A stretch of 14,972 bases of DNA from DATJXG01 sp035500455 (GCA_035500455.1 DATJXG010000175.1:1-14972); one strand, 5' to 3'. Shown: positions 7,647-14,543, counted from the first letter of the stretch. A program made the numbers and translations. The notes: generated from the sequence alone by a model not told the origin.

Positions 7647-7674
7647 GATTGAAGATTGAAGATTGAAGACTGAA
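7647..7674. repeat. 7-bp tandem repeat, four copies
   Basis: GATTGAA is repeated three times (7647-7667), followed by GACTGAA (7668-7674). It sits inside a longer low-complexity stretch of GACTG/GACGA words (7621-7692) that runs up to the folC ATG. Confidence 0.85.
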
Positions 7675-7696
7675 ACCGGCGACTGAAGACTGTTTC

Positions 7697-9094
7697 ATGC
7701 CTTCCTACCAATCCGCACTAAACCGCATGTACGCGCTCGGCCACGAACTGGCGCACACGCCGTCGCACAAGTTCGACCTCGCTCACATGCGCGTGCTGCT
7801 TGACGCACTCGGCCATCCGGAGCGCAATTTTCCCGGCGTGCTCGTCGCGGGGACCAACGGCAAGGGTTCCACTGCCGCGACCCTGGCGGCAATTCTGCAG
7901 GCCTCGGGCCTGCGCACCGCGCTTTACACCTCGCCGCACCTGGTGCGCATCAACGAGCGCATTTGCATTAACGGTGAAGAAATCAGCGATGACGACTTTT
8001 CCCTTCTCCACGACGCGGTAGATCACACCGCCGAACGACTGGTAAGCGAAGGTGACCTGCCCTGGCATCCGAGCTTTTTTGAGATGCTCACGGCAATTGC
8101 TTTCGAGTACTTCTCCCGCCAGAAGGTGGAGATCGCCGTCCTCGAAGTCGGCATGGGCGGCCGCCTCGACGCCACTAACGTTATCGAACCGCGCGTGAGC
8201 GTCATCACCGACATCTCTCTCGACCACCAGAAATTTCTGGGCGATACCATCGCCGAGATCGCGCGAGAGAAGGCGGGCATCATCCGCCCCGGCGGAGTTG
8301 TCGTGACGCTGCCGCAGCATCCCGAAGCCAATGACGCGATCGGCAATACCATCCTGCAGCTGGGAGCGATCGCGGTGAGCGCCGTGCCTTACGTGCCACC
8401 GGTTTCGCCGGCCAGCGCGGAATACGCAGCGGCGGGGGCAGGATCGCTGCCACCGGTTTCGCGTTACCCCCTGCAAATCGAAGGCCGGCAGATTCTTGTG
8501 GAGAGCCCGCTGCTGGGGCGCCATCAACTCAGGAACGTCGCCCTGGCGATTGCCGCCGCTGAAGAACTGCGCAAGCAGGGATTTCCGGTCACTGCCGCGA
8601 GCACCGAGCGCGGCATCCGCGAAACCCGCTGGCCGGGCCGCTTTCAGGTCGTGCCCGCCACGGGAGCATCTCCGGAGTTCGTGCTCGACGTGGCCCACAA
8701 TCCCGCGGGCGCCTGGGCGCTGCGATCCACTCTCTCCAGCGCCTATGGGGACCGGCCTTTCACGCTGATGTTCGGAGCGATGCGCGACAAAGCCATCTCC
8801 GAGATCGCCGAAATTTTGTTTCCCCTGGCCGAGCGAGTGATCGCCACACGAGCCGAGAATCCGCGCTCCGCCACGCCTGAAGAGATTCAGCAAGCCGCGG
8901 GAAGAATCGCCGCTGAAGTGGCACCCGCGGCCAACGTGGCTCAGGCCTTGCGGGACGCCGCGGCAGTCGCTGGCCCCTCGGGATTGGTGGTAGTTACCGG
9001 ATCGATTTACATTGTGGGTGAGGCCATGCAGGTGCTGGCGCCGCGTCTTCAGTCGCCGCTGGCAGCGCCAGCATCGCCTGTAGAGACCAGCTAG
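7697..9094 (+). CDS. folC: Bifunctional folylpolyglutamate synthase/dihydrofolate synthase
   Basis: A 465-aa Mur-ligase-family enzyme that adds glutamate to dihydropteroate and/or folates using ATP; cytosolic. The ATP loop GTNGKGST is at 52-59, the folate-binding entry YTSPHLVRINERI at 77-89, HPSFFEMLTA at 124-133, EVGMGGRLDATN at 150-161, TDISLDHQKFLG at 171-182 and the EKAGI motif at 191-195. The Mur C-terminal domain starts near 305, with DVAHNP at 331-336. Residues about 233-256 are a Pro/Ala-rich insertion bounded by a repeated PPVS. Start: ATG at the end of a low-complexity repeat, with no Shine-Dalgarno. plsC follows after 32 bp, so the two are probably co-transcribed. Whether it has one or both activities cannot be told from motifs alone. 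Confidence 0.96.
   Translation: MPSYQSALNRMYALGHELAHTPSHKFDLAHMRVLLDALGHPERNFPGVLVAGTNGKGSTAATLAAILQASGLRTALYTSPHLVRINERICINGEEISDDDFSLLHDAVDHTAERLVSEGDLPWHPSFFEMLTAIAFEYFSRQKVEIAVLEVGMGGRLDATNVIEPRVSVITDISLDHQKFLGDTIAEIAREKAGIIRPGGVVVTLPQHPEANDAIGNTILQLGAIAVSAVPYVPPVSPASAEYAAAGAGSLPPVSRYPLQIEGRQILVESPLLGRHQLRNVALAIAAAEELRKQGFPVTAASTERGIRETRWPGRFQVVPATGASPEFVLDVAHNPAGAWALRSTLSSAYGDRPFTLMFGAMRDKAISEIAEILFPLAERVIATRAENPRSATPEEIQQAAGRIAAEVAPAANVAQALRDAAAVAGPSGLVVVTGSIYIVGEAMQVLAPRLQSPLAAPASPVETS
8394..8462 (+). repeat. 15-bp in-frame direct repeat inside folC
   Basis: TGCCACCGGTTTCGC occurs at 8394-8408 and again at 8448-8462, spaced exactly 54 bp (18 codons). It brackets an Ala/Ser-rich loop between the central and C-terminal parts of FolC. 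Confidence 0.85.
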
Positions 9095-9126
9095 TTACGT
9101 CTCTGCGGTCTGAACCGCCTGGATGA

Positions 9127-9957
9127 GTGAACGTGAATCCATCAGTCAGTCAAGATACGGAAACCACCGCTGAGCGCGCCTCCGCTCCCGCGGACAAGCT
9201 TCCTCCTCCCAGGAAGTACGGCATCCTCAGCCGCCTGCGTTCGTATTTCTTCATCGATCCCCTGGTATTTATCTACACGTTCGTCTTCGGGGTCGCTTCC
9301 CTTCCCTTCGGCTTCTTCGACCGCAGCGGCCGCATCCTGCACGGGTTCGCCCATGCCTGGTCCCGGTGCATTCTGGCCACGATCTTCTCGCCGGTCACAG
9401 TCACCGGCCTGGAGAAGCTCGACACCTCGAAGCCCCGCGTGTACGCCGCCAACCACGGTTCGGCGCTGGATATTCCAATTCTCTACGGCTTGCTGCCGTT
9501 TCAGTTCCGCATCATTCACAAGCGCGAACTGCTGTCCTACCCCATCGTCGGCGGGCACCTGAAGCGCTCCGGGCAGATTTGCGTTGATACCCAGAGCGGC
9601 AGGAATTCCGTAGCCAGCGTCCGCGCCGGACTGAAATCTTTGAAACACGGAATGCCCCTGGTGATTTTTCCCGAAGGCGCGCGCACCCCTGACGGCGAAA
9701 TCAAGCCCTTCATGCAGGGCGCGTTTTTCTTCGCCATCAAAGCCCAGGTGGAGATCGTGCCCATCGCGCTGGTGGGAACTTTCGACTTGCTCCCGATGGA
9801 CACCTTCCACGTCAAATGCCGGCCCATCGAGATGCTCGTCGGCGACCCGATTCCCACCGCCGGCCTGACCCTTGACGATATGGAGACGCTCTCGGCCAAA
9901 GTGGAGCAAGCCCTCCAAACCCTCCACGGACGCGGGAATCCGGGCAGCCCCGCGTAG
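9127..9957 (+). CDS. 1-acyl-sn-glycerol-3-phosphate acyltransferase (PlsC type)
   Basis: A 276-aa LPLAT-family acyltransferase, expected to acylate lysophosphatidic acid to phosphatidic acid at the inner membrane. A Pro-rich cytosolic N-terminus (1-30) leads to a hydrophobic membrane-associated helix (about 42-64). The catalytic HX4D motif is His110...Asp115 in NHGSALD, and the substrate-binding motif is FPEGARTPDG (181-190). IVPIALVG (210-217) is also family-typical. An in-frame stop lies directly upstream, so the start must be a GTG at 9127 or 9133; GGATGAG (9121-9127) would suit the second. It sits 32 bp after folC, with accD further upstream, so fatty-acid supply and phospholipid synthesis genes are close together. 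A lysophospholipid or other LPLAT substrate is possible. Confidence 0.92.
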   Translation: MNVNPSVSQDTETTAERASAPADKLPPPRKYGILSRLRSYFFIDPLVFIYTFVFGVASLPFGFFDRSGRILHGFAHAWSRCILATIFSPVTVTGLEKLDTSKPRVYAANHGSALDIPILYGLLPFQFRIIHKRELLSYPIVGGHLKRSGQICVDTQSGRNSVASVRAGLKSLKHGMPLVIFPEGARTPDGEIKPFMQGAFFFAIKAQVEIVPIALVGTFDLLPMDTFHVKCRPIEMLVGDPIPTAGLTLDDMETLSAKVEQALQTLHGRGNPGSPA

Positions 9958-9972
9958 CGGCAGCGGCTCTCG

Positions 9973-10060
9973 TTGCGCTCTTCTTTGCGACCTTCTTTGC
10001 GGTCTTGGGCGTCCTTTGCGGTAATAGGATTTTCCAACCGCAAAGATCGCAAAGAACGCG
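9973..10060. repeat. Long imperfect palindrome, TTTGCGG family, copy 2
   Basis: The right arm (about 10036-10060, beginning AACCGCAAAGATCGC) can pair with either of two left segments: CTTTGCGGT at 10014-10022 or the longer stretch 9973-10002. The left side holds several degenerate CTTTGCG words, as if arms had been duplicated. It is a relative of the palindrome at 5842-5918. An open frame running from 9973 into the next gene translates this repeat and is not a real N-terminus. Confidence 0.8.
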
Positions 10061-10089
10061 AAGAAAAACTCTTTGTTAGCATTACGGGC

Positions 10090-11097
10090 ATGTTCTTTCT
10101 TCTGGCCGTTTTGACGCTGCTCTTCTCGCCCGCCGCAAGAAGCCCCGAAAATCCCATGGACCACCTGCCGCCGAACGTCGAGGTCCTGACGCACTTCGGG
10201 GAGCGCGCCGACATCTCGCCCGACAATCAGCAGGTCGCCTTCATGGCAAAAAGCTTCGGCGATGCCATGGTCATCGACCTCAAAACCCGTGCCATCCGCT
10301 GCCTCACCTGCAATGTGCCTGGCGCGGCCTTTCTGCGGGTCATGCACCTGGTGACGGGCGATTACATCCTGATCGGCCCCGACCACTTCGAGAACATCCA
10401 AGTCAGCCGCAGCCGGGACAACGAACTCTGGTTTCTGAGCAAAGAGCGTGGCGCCCGGCCGGTGAAGCTCGACCAGAAGATGTTCGAGGGCGCGGCCATC
10501 TCCAAGAAGAGCCTGAAAATCTCCTTCTCGCAAAACGCCGACCAGGCGCCCGATCTCGCGCCCGGAGCATCGCGGTTGATAGTTGCAGACCTGGATCTCT
10601 CCGGCGGCGCTCCAAAGTTGGTGAACAAGAAGACCGTCTATGAAAGCAAAGACAAAAGCTGCAACCTCGAGGCCCAGGACTTCTACGATGACGACAACAA
10701 AATGGTCTTCACCTGCTACGAGCCGCACGACCACGCCGAGGTGATGGGGATCGATCTCAAAACCGGCGCGGTGACGAACTTCTCCAAGTCTCCCGACAGC
10801 TACAACGAGCCGGAAGGCATCTTCCCCGACGGCCTCTACACCACGGTCGAGGCCGACCGGCAGTGCGAGCAACTGGGCGGCAAGCGCGGCCACGACAACA
10901 TCGACATCTGGAAGTTGCGCCTTGACGGCACCGGAAAAGATTTCACCCGCCTCACCCACTTCAACGACTACGAAGGCGGCAAAGCCTCAAACCCGGTCAT
11001 CTCCACCGATGGGCGCTTGATGGCGTTCCAGGTGGGAAGGGCGGGCGATCCCGCCGGCGTGGGATATGGGATTTTGCTGTATTGGTTCAAGCGGTAG
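10090..11097 (+). CDS. Secreted PD40/TolB-like beta-propeller protein
   Basis: A 335-aa protein with an N-terminal signal peptide (MFFLLAVLTLLFSPAARS, 1-18) and then WD40-like PD40 repeats. Clear blades are ADISPDNQQVAFMAK (40-54) with VIDLKTRAI (61-69), and NPVISTDGRLMAFQV (301-315). Weaker ones surround ISKKSLKISFS and GIDLKTGAVTNFS (220-232). It carries five cysteines (71, 74, 191, 209, 259). Periplasmic or extracellular location is inferred; the role is unknown, possibly binding or scaffolding. The frame opens upstream at 9973, but that part translates the palindromic repeat. The ATG at 10090 is chosen because the signal peptide begins there; a later ATG at 10156 would lose it. No strong Shine-Dalgarno. 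Confidence 0.82.
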   Translation: MFFLLAVLTLLFSPAARSPENPMDHLPPNVEVLTHFGERADISPDNQQVAFMAKSFGDAMVIDLKTRAIRCLTCNVPGAAFLRVMHLVTGDYILIGPDHFENIQVSRSRDNELWFLSKERGARPVKLDQKMFEGAAISKKSLKISFSQNADQAPDLAPGASRLIVADLDLSGGAPKLVNKKTVYESKDKSCNLEAQDFYDDDNKMVFTCYEPHDHAEVMGIDLKTGAVTNFSKSPDSYNEPEGIFPDGLYTTVEADRQCEQLGGKRGHDNIDIWKLRLDGTGKDFTRLTHFNDYEGGKASNPVISTDGRLMAFQVGRAGDPAGVGYGILLYWFKR

Positions 11098-11126
11098 GAG
11101 CACCTGAAACCTTTCCTGCAACTTGC

Positions 11127-11241
11127 TTTCGTGAACCTTTGTGATCCCTTCATGTCCTTCCTGGTTGCTTTGGGTTTGTGCAGGTGCTGGCACAAAAGCA
11201 CACCACCAGGGACACGAAGGGTACGCGAAGGTTCACGAAGG
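11127..11241. repeat. Long imperfect palindrome, CTTCGTG family, copy 2
   Basis: The left arm 11127-11165 pairs imperfectly with the right arm 11205-11241 across about 39 bases. It is related to 3566-3679 by the same arm words (CGAAGGTTCACGAAG on the right, TTTCGTGAACC on the left) and by a similar position between a gene end and the next promoter. Confidence 0.85.
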
Positions 11242-11267
11242 AAAAATCGGGATTTTATTTTCCCTGC

Positions 11268-11296
11268 GTAACCCTTTGGGCTGCTGGCCCGTTATT
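11268..11296 (+). promoter_or_regulatory. Candidate ECF-type promoter of the sigma-factor gene
   Basis: GTAACC (11268-11273), 16 bases, then CGTTATT (11290-11296). This resembles known ECF promoters (-35 with an AAC core, -10 with CGT), and ECF genes are often self-activated. It lies about 30 bases before the TTG start, just after the palindrome. Identified by eye only. Confidence 0.45.
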
Positions 11297-11318
11297 CTTA
11301 GTGACGGCCAGATCCGGC

Positions 11319-11322
11319 GGAG
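11319..11322 (+). promoter_or_regulatory. Ribosome binding site supporting a TTG start
   Basis: GGAG, six bases before the TTG at 11329. It is the only Shine-Dalgarno-like site near the beginning of the sigma-factor frame. Confidence 0.55.
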
Positions 11323-11328
11323 AAACGG

Positions 11329-11865
11329 TTGAAGGCTCTAAGGAAGGAAGCAGACGAGCGGCTGCTGGTGGAGGCGGCGCAGCGTGATCCGCGGCGCTTT
11401 GCGGAGCTCTATGAGCTGCACTTCCACCGGGTGTATGCCTACGTCTCGCGGCGGGTGCAGAGCCGGGAAGAGGCTGAGGACGTTACGTCGGATGTCTTCC
11501 ACCAGGCTTTGGCCGGGATCAACGGCTATGAGTGGCGGGGGACGCCGTTTGCGGCGTGGCTGTTCCGGATCGCGAATAACGCCGTGGCGGACCGATGGCG
11601 ACGCAGCGCGCGGGAAAGCAGCGATCCGCCGCCGGAGCAGGTGGACGAGAGGTCGATGAAGGACGTGGAACAACGCGCCGCGCTGTATGAGCTGGTGGAA
11701 GGGTTGCCGGTGGAGCAGCGGCGGGTGGTGGTGATGCGTTTTGTGGAGCAGAAAAGTGTTCGCGAGATTGCGCAGGAAATCCGCAAGAGCGAGGGCGCGG
11801 TGAAGCAGCTGCAGTTCCGGGCTCTGCAGACCCTGCGGTCGCGTATGGAGGGTGCACATGCCTAA
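11329..11865 (+). CDS. RNA polymerase ECF sigma factor (sigma-70 family)
   Basis: A 178-aa ECF sigma factor. Region 2 is about 23-92, with FAELYELHFHRVYAYVSRRV and EEAEDVTSDVFHQAL (the RNAP core-binding and -10 recognition helices) and FAAWLFRIANNAVADRWR. A short acidic/Pro linker (95-110) follows, then region 4 about 116-172, with LPVEQRRVVVMRFVEQKSVREIA and the recognition helix near KSEGAVKQLQFRAL. There is no C-terminal SnoaL-like extension. It starts with TTG; GGAG at 11319-11322 is six bases upstream, and no better in-frame ATG exists before region 2. It overlaps the VOC gene by 8 bp, so they are translationally coupled and probably work together; a candidate ECF promoter precedes it. 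Confidence 0.94.
   Translation: MKALRKEADERLLVEAAQRDPRRFAELYELHFHRVYAYVSRRVQSREEAEDVTSDVFHQALAGINGYEWRGTPFAAWLFRIANNAVADRWRRSARESSDPPPEQVDERSMKDVEQRAALYELVEGLPVEQRRVVVMRFVEQKSVREIAQEIRKSEGAVKQLQFRALQTLRSRMEGAHA
11847..11852 (+). promoter_or_regulatory. Ribosome binding site of the VOC gene within the sigma gene end
   Basis: GGAGGG inside the last codons of the sigma gene, five bases before the ATG at 11858. It favours that ATG over the in-frame GTG at 11852, which would overlap the site. Confidence 0.75.
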
Positions 11866-13870
11866 GCGCTCTCTGCCGAATCAACAGAAAGTCGAACAAC
11901 TCGATCAGGCGATCTCGGAGTTGCTGGCGCGGGGTTTGGCCGGCGGCACGGGCTTGGGACGCACGGGCGAGGACGCCCGCGCCTACATTGACGCTGAGAT
12001 CGCACCCCTGGTGAAGATCGCGGCGGAATTGCTGGAGCTGCCCCGGGAGGAGTTCAAGGCCCGACTGAAATCTGATTTGCAGGAAGGGAGAACTACCATG
12101 GCGACTATGCCGAAGCCAGGCATGCCGGCGCACTTGCGGCCGGAGATCCAGACGGCCACGCCGTATCTCACGATGCGCGACGCCGCGGCTGCGATTGACT
12201 TTTACACGCGGGCATTTGGGGCGAAGGAGGTCATGCGCCTGGGAGGGCCGGGGGAGAAGATCGGGCACGCGGAACTGGTGATGGGCAATTCGCGGGTGAT
12301 GCTCTCCGACGAATTTCCGGAATACGGGTCAGTGAGTCCCCAGACGCTTGGGGGATCGCCGGTGAAGCTGCATCTGTACGTGGACGATGTGGATGCGGTG
12401 GCGGAACAGGCAGTGGCAGAGGGGGCGAAGATTGTGCGGCCGGTGGCGGACCAGTTCTACGGCGATCGCTCGGGGCAGGTGGCAGATCCGTTTGGTTATG
12501 TGTGGATTGTTTCCACGCACAAGGAAGACGTTTCCACCGAGGAGATCCAGCACCGGTTCGAGATGCAGGCCAGCGCCGGGGTTGCGGAAGCGGAAGAAAT
12601 TGCGGCACCGGCGCGCCCGGTTGCGGCGAAGGTGCGGGTGAGCGCCACGCCGCGGTTGACGTACAAGAACGCAGCCAAGGCGATCGAGTTCTACACCCAG
12701 GCGTTCGGGGCGAAGGAGAACTTCCGCTTTGAAGTCGGCGGCAGTATCCCGCATGCACAAATTTCGATTGGGAATTCTGAGCTTTCACTGACGGAAGAGT
12801 GGCCGGAGGGTGGGCGGTTCAGTGCGGAGACGCTGGGGCAATCTCCGGTACAGGTCAGCCTTGACGTGGCAGATGTTGACGCATTTGCAGAACGGGCGGT
12901 GGCGGCGGGTCTGAAACCGCTGGGGCCGATCCGCGACCAGTTCTATGGGCGGCGCGAGGGGAGTTTTGTCGATCCCTTCGGGTACACGTGGAACATTTCG
13001 ACGGTCACGGAAGAGATGCCGGTGGAGGAAATGCACCGGCGGTTAGACGCCATGAAGCCGCCTGCGGGGGAGAAGGCCAGTCCGGTTCCCAGAGGGTTCC
13101 ACACGCTAACGCAGTACCTGGTGGCGCAGGACGCAGACGCGCTGGTGAACTTCGTGGTGAAAACTTTTGATGCGAAAGAGACTTTGCGCAGCGGGCCGGG
13201 CTCGGAAGGCGGCATGCACTGCGAAGTGCAGCTTGAGGATTCGAAGCTGATGATCGGCGGCGGAGGGCCGGGCCTCGCGTGGAAGGGCGAGCCGAAGCTG
13301 GGCGCGTTCCATGTGTATGTCCGCGACTGTGACGCAACGTATGAGCGGGCGCTGGAGGCGGGAGCAACTTCGATCGGTCGGCCGCAGGATCAGGCCTATG
13401 GCGAGCGCTCGGCTTCGGTACGGGACGCGGCGGGAAATAGCTGGTACATCGCCACCTACAAGGGCGACAACTACAAGTGGGAAGGAGCGCCGACTTTGCA
13501 GCCGTATCTGCATCCCCTGCGGGCAGAGCCGGTGATCAACTTCCTGAAGCGGGCCTTTGGGGCTGAGGAGTTGGGACGGCATGCGACGCCGGATGGGGTA
13601 ATCCACCACACTACGGTAAAGATCGGCGATGCGCTGATGGAAATGGGTGAAGCGCATGGAAAATACGAGTTCACGCCGGGAATGTTCTACCTGTACGTTC
13701 CGGATTGCGATGCGCAGTACCGGCGGGCGGTGGCAGCAGGAGCAACTTCGCTGCACGAACCCAAGGATCAGCCTTATGGGGACCGCAGCGGGGCGGTTAC
13801 GGATCCGTTTGGCAACCAGTGGTATATCGCCACGCACGTGAGGGATGTTGGAGCGACGAAGCAGAATTGA
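11858..13870 (+). CDS. Four-domain VOC (PhnB/glyoxalase-like) protein with anti-sigma-like N-terminus
   Basis: A 670-aa protein with no signal peptide or membrane helix. Residues 1-78 are helical and charged (EQLDQAISELLAR; AAELLELPREEFKARLKSDL). This resembles the N-terminal part of proteins encoded beside acidobacterial ECF sigma factors and some anti-sigma regions. Four VOC domains follow at about 97-222, 261-383, 413-534 and 545-660, each beginning with a P/QYL-type strand and a helix such as AIDFYTRAFGAKE and ending near a YG[DE]RSG...W.I.T block. Domains 1 and 2 resemble each other most (LGGSPV/LGQSPV, DQFYG), and 3 and 4 share DQ[AP]YG[DE]RS. His residues at the first metal-ligand position appear in each (138, 299, 454, 583/584). 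Domain 3 has DAAG where the others have DPFG. Function is unknown: ligand sensor for the sigma factor, or enzyme under its control. A strong internal start is at 12098. Confidence 0.9.
   Translation: MPKRSLPNQQKVEQLDQAISELLARGLAGGTGLGRTGEDARAYIDAEIAPLVKIAAELLELPREEFKARLKSDLQEGRTTMATMPKPGMPAHLRPEIQTATPYLTMRDAAAAIDFYTRAFGAKEVMRLGGPGEKIGHAELVMGNSRVMLSDEFPEYGSVSPQTLGGSPVKLHLYVDDVDAVAEQAVAEGAKIVRPVADQFYGDRSGQVADPFGYVWIVSTHKEDVSTEEIQHRFEMQASAGVAEAEEIAAPARPVAAKVRVSATPRLTYKNAAKAIEFYTQAFGAKENFRFEVGGSIPHAQISIGNSELSLTEEWPEGGRFSAETLGQSPVQVSLDVADVDAFAERAVAAGLKPLGPIRDQFYGRREGSFVDPFGYTWNISTVTEEMPVEEMHRRLDAMKPPAGEKASPVPRGFHTLTQYLVAQDADALVNFVVKTFDAKETLRSGPGSEGGMHCEVQLEDSKLMIGGGGPGLAWKGEPKLGAFHVYVRDCDATYERALEAGATSIGRPQDQAYGERSASVRDAAGNSWYIATYKGDNYKWEGAPTLQPYLHPLRAEPVINFLKRAFGAEELGRHATPDGVIHHTTVKIGDALMEMGEAHGKYEFTPGMFYLYVPDCDAQYRRAVAAGATSLHEPKDQPYGDRSGAVTDPFGNQWYIATHVRDVGATKQN
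12081..12100 (+). promoter_or_regulatory. Internal ribosome binding site and ATG in the VOC gene
   Basis: AGGAAGGGAG (12081-12090), seven bases, then ATG (12098-12100), in frame as Met81. Translation from here would give a 590-aa protein with only the four VOC domains and without the helical N-terminus. Confidence 0.6.
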
Positions 13871-13885
13871 GACGGCCGATTGATC

Positions 13886-13915
13886 GCGGGCCGCTGTGGT
13901 GGCGGCCCGCTTTTT
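13886..13915 (+). terminator. Rho-independent terminator after the sigma/VOC operon
   Basis: GCGGGCCGC (13886-13894) pairs perfectly with GCGGCCCGC (13902-13910) around a 7-base loop and is followed by TTTTT (13911-13915). It starts 16 bases after the VOC stop codon. Confidence 0.9.
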
Positions 13916-13962
13916 CACTGGTTTGAAGTTGGAAGATGGCGAATAACGAGTGGACTTCCTCT

Positions 13963-13993
13963 CCCATGTCTCGCAAAAGCAGCGAGACATGGG
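13963..13993. repeat. Perfect 12-bp palindrome between convergent genes
   Basis: CCCATGTCTCGC (13963-13974) and GCGAGACATGGG (13982-13993) form a perfect stem with loop AAAAGCA. There is no T-run on either strand, so it is more likely another intergenic repeat unit than an intrinsic terminator, though it may help to stop converging transcripts. Confidence 0.75.
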
Positions 13994-14032
13994 GCACCCG
14001 CACGAATGTAATTGTTTGCTGTAATAATTTGA

Positions 14033-14260
14033 CTAGGCCACCTGCATCATCCTGGGTGCATCGCCTTTGCCTCGGCGGGCAAAGCCTATCGCAAGTGGGA
14101 TGGTGGTGACGGCACCGACGATCATCAAGGCCACTCCGGCAGCTTTGCGCTGATCGTTGTTCAATCTGCGAGACAACAACAGGCCGGCTCCTACGCCGAG
14201 AGCGAACCGAGTTCCTGCAAAGAGGGCGAGTTCCGTAATGGTCAATTTGCGTTCATTCAT
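14033..14260 (-). CDS. Small two-helix membrane protein, unknown function
   Basis: A 75-aa protein that I cannot assign to a named family. A short polar N-terminus (MNERKLTITELA) is followed by a first hydrophobic helix (about 11-26, ALFAGTRFALGVGAGLLL). A charged turn SRRLNNDQRKAAG (about 30-42) leads to a second helix (about 43-61, VALMIVGAVTTIPLAIGF), then a basic tail (ARRGKGDAPRMM). Positive charges in the loop and tail suggest both face the cytoplasm. An in-frame ATG 16 codons upstream exists, but AAGGAG nine bases before the ATG at 14260 marks the start. It converges on the VOC gene. Confidence 0.68.
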   Translation of the reverse strand: MNERKLTITELALFAGTRFALGVGAGLLLSRRLNNDQRKAAGVALMIVGAVTTIPLAIGFARRGKGDAPRMMQVA

Positions 14261-14269
14261 ATTTTGATA

Positions 14270-14275
14270 CTCCTT
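14270..14275 (-). promoter_or_regulatory. Ribosome binding site of the small membrane-protein gene
   Basis: AAGGAG on the minus strand, nine bases before the ATG at 14260. It selects the 75-aa form over the 91-aa one. Confidence 0.7.
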
Positions 14276-14543
14276 TGCTGCGTTTTTTCCTGCGTGACTC
14301 AACGACAACCTCTGCTTTTGTGATGCCAGAGTTGGGAAGGTGGTAGCCCGAGCTGAGCAGATGGCGTGAAAGGCGCCAGCGCTGACGGCACGACTGTCTC
14401 CTGCATGAGCGGCATATTCAGTAACTGCAGTGAGAATGCGTTAAAAGATTCACGACGGTTTTGGTGGTGAGAGGTTCGGGTGGGGCAAAATTTCTTAATT
14501 GCCAAAAGGCATGCTTTGCTGGGCGCGATTTTTGGGTGAAAAG

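Noticed and set aside
7718..8893. Minus-strand open frame opposite folC
   Set aside because: folC carries every expected motif on the plus strand; the antisense frame has no family features.
9973..10089. 39-codon N-terminal extension of the PD40 protein
   Set aside because: It translates the palindromic repeat and would bury the signal peptide; the ATG at 10090 is better.
9142..10959. Very long minus-strand open frame (605 codons) across plsC and the PD40 gene
   Set aside because: It runs antisense through two genes and a palindromic repeat, with His/Arg/Val-rich composition typical of an antisense reading frame and no recognisable domain.
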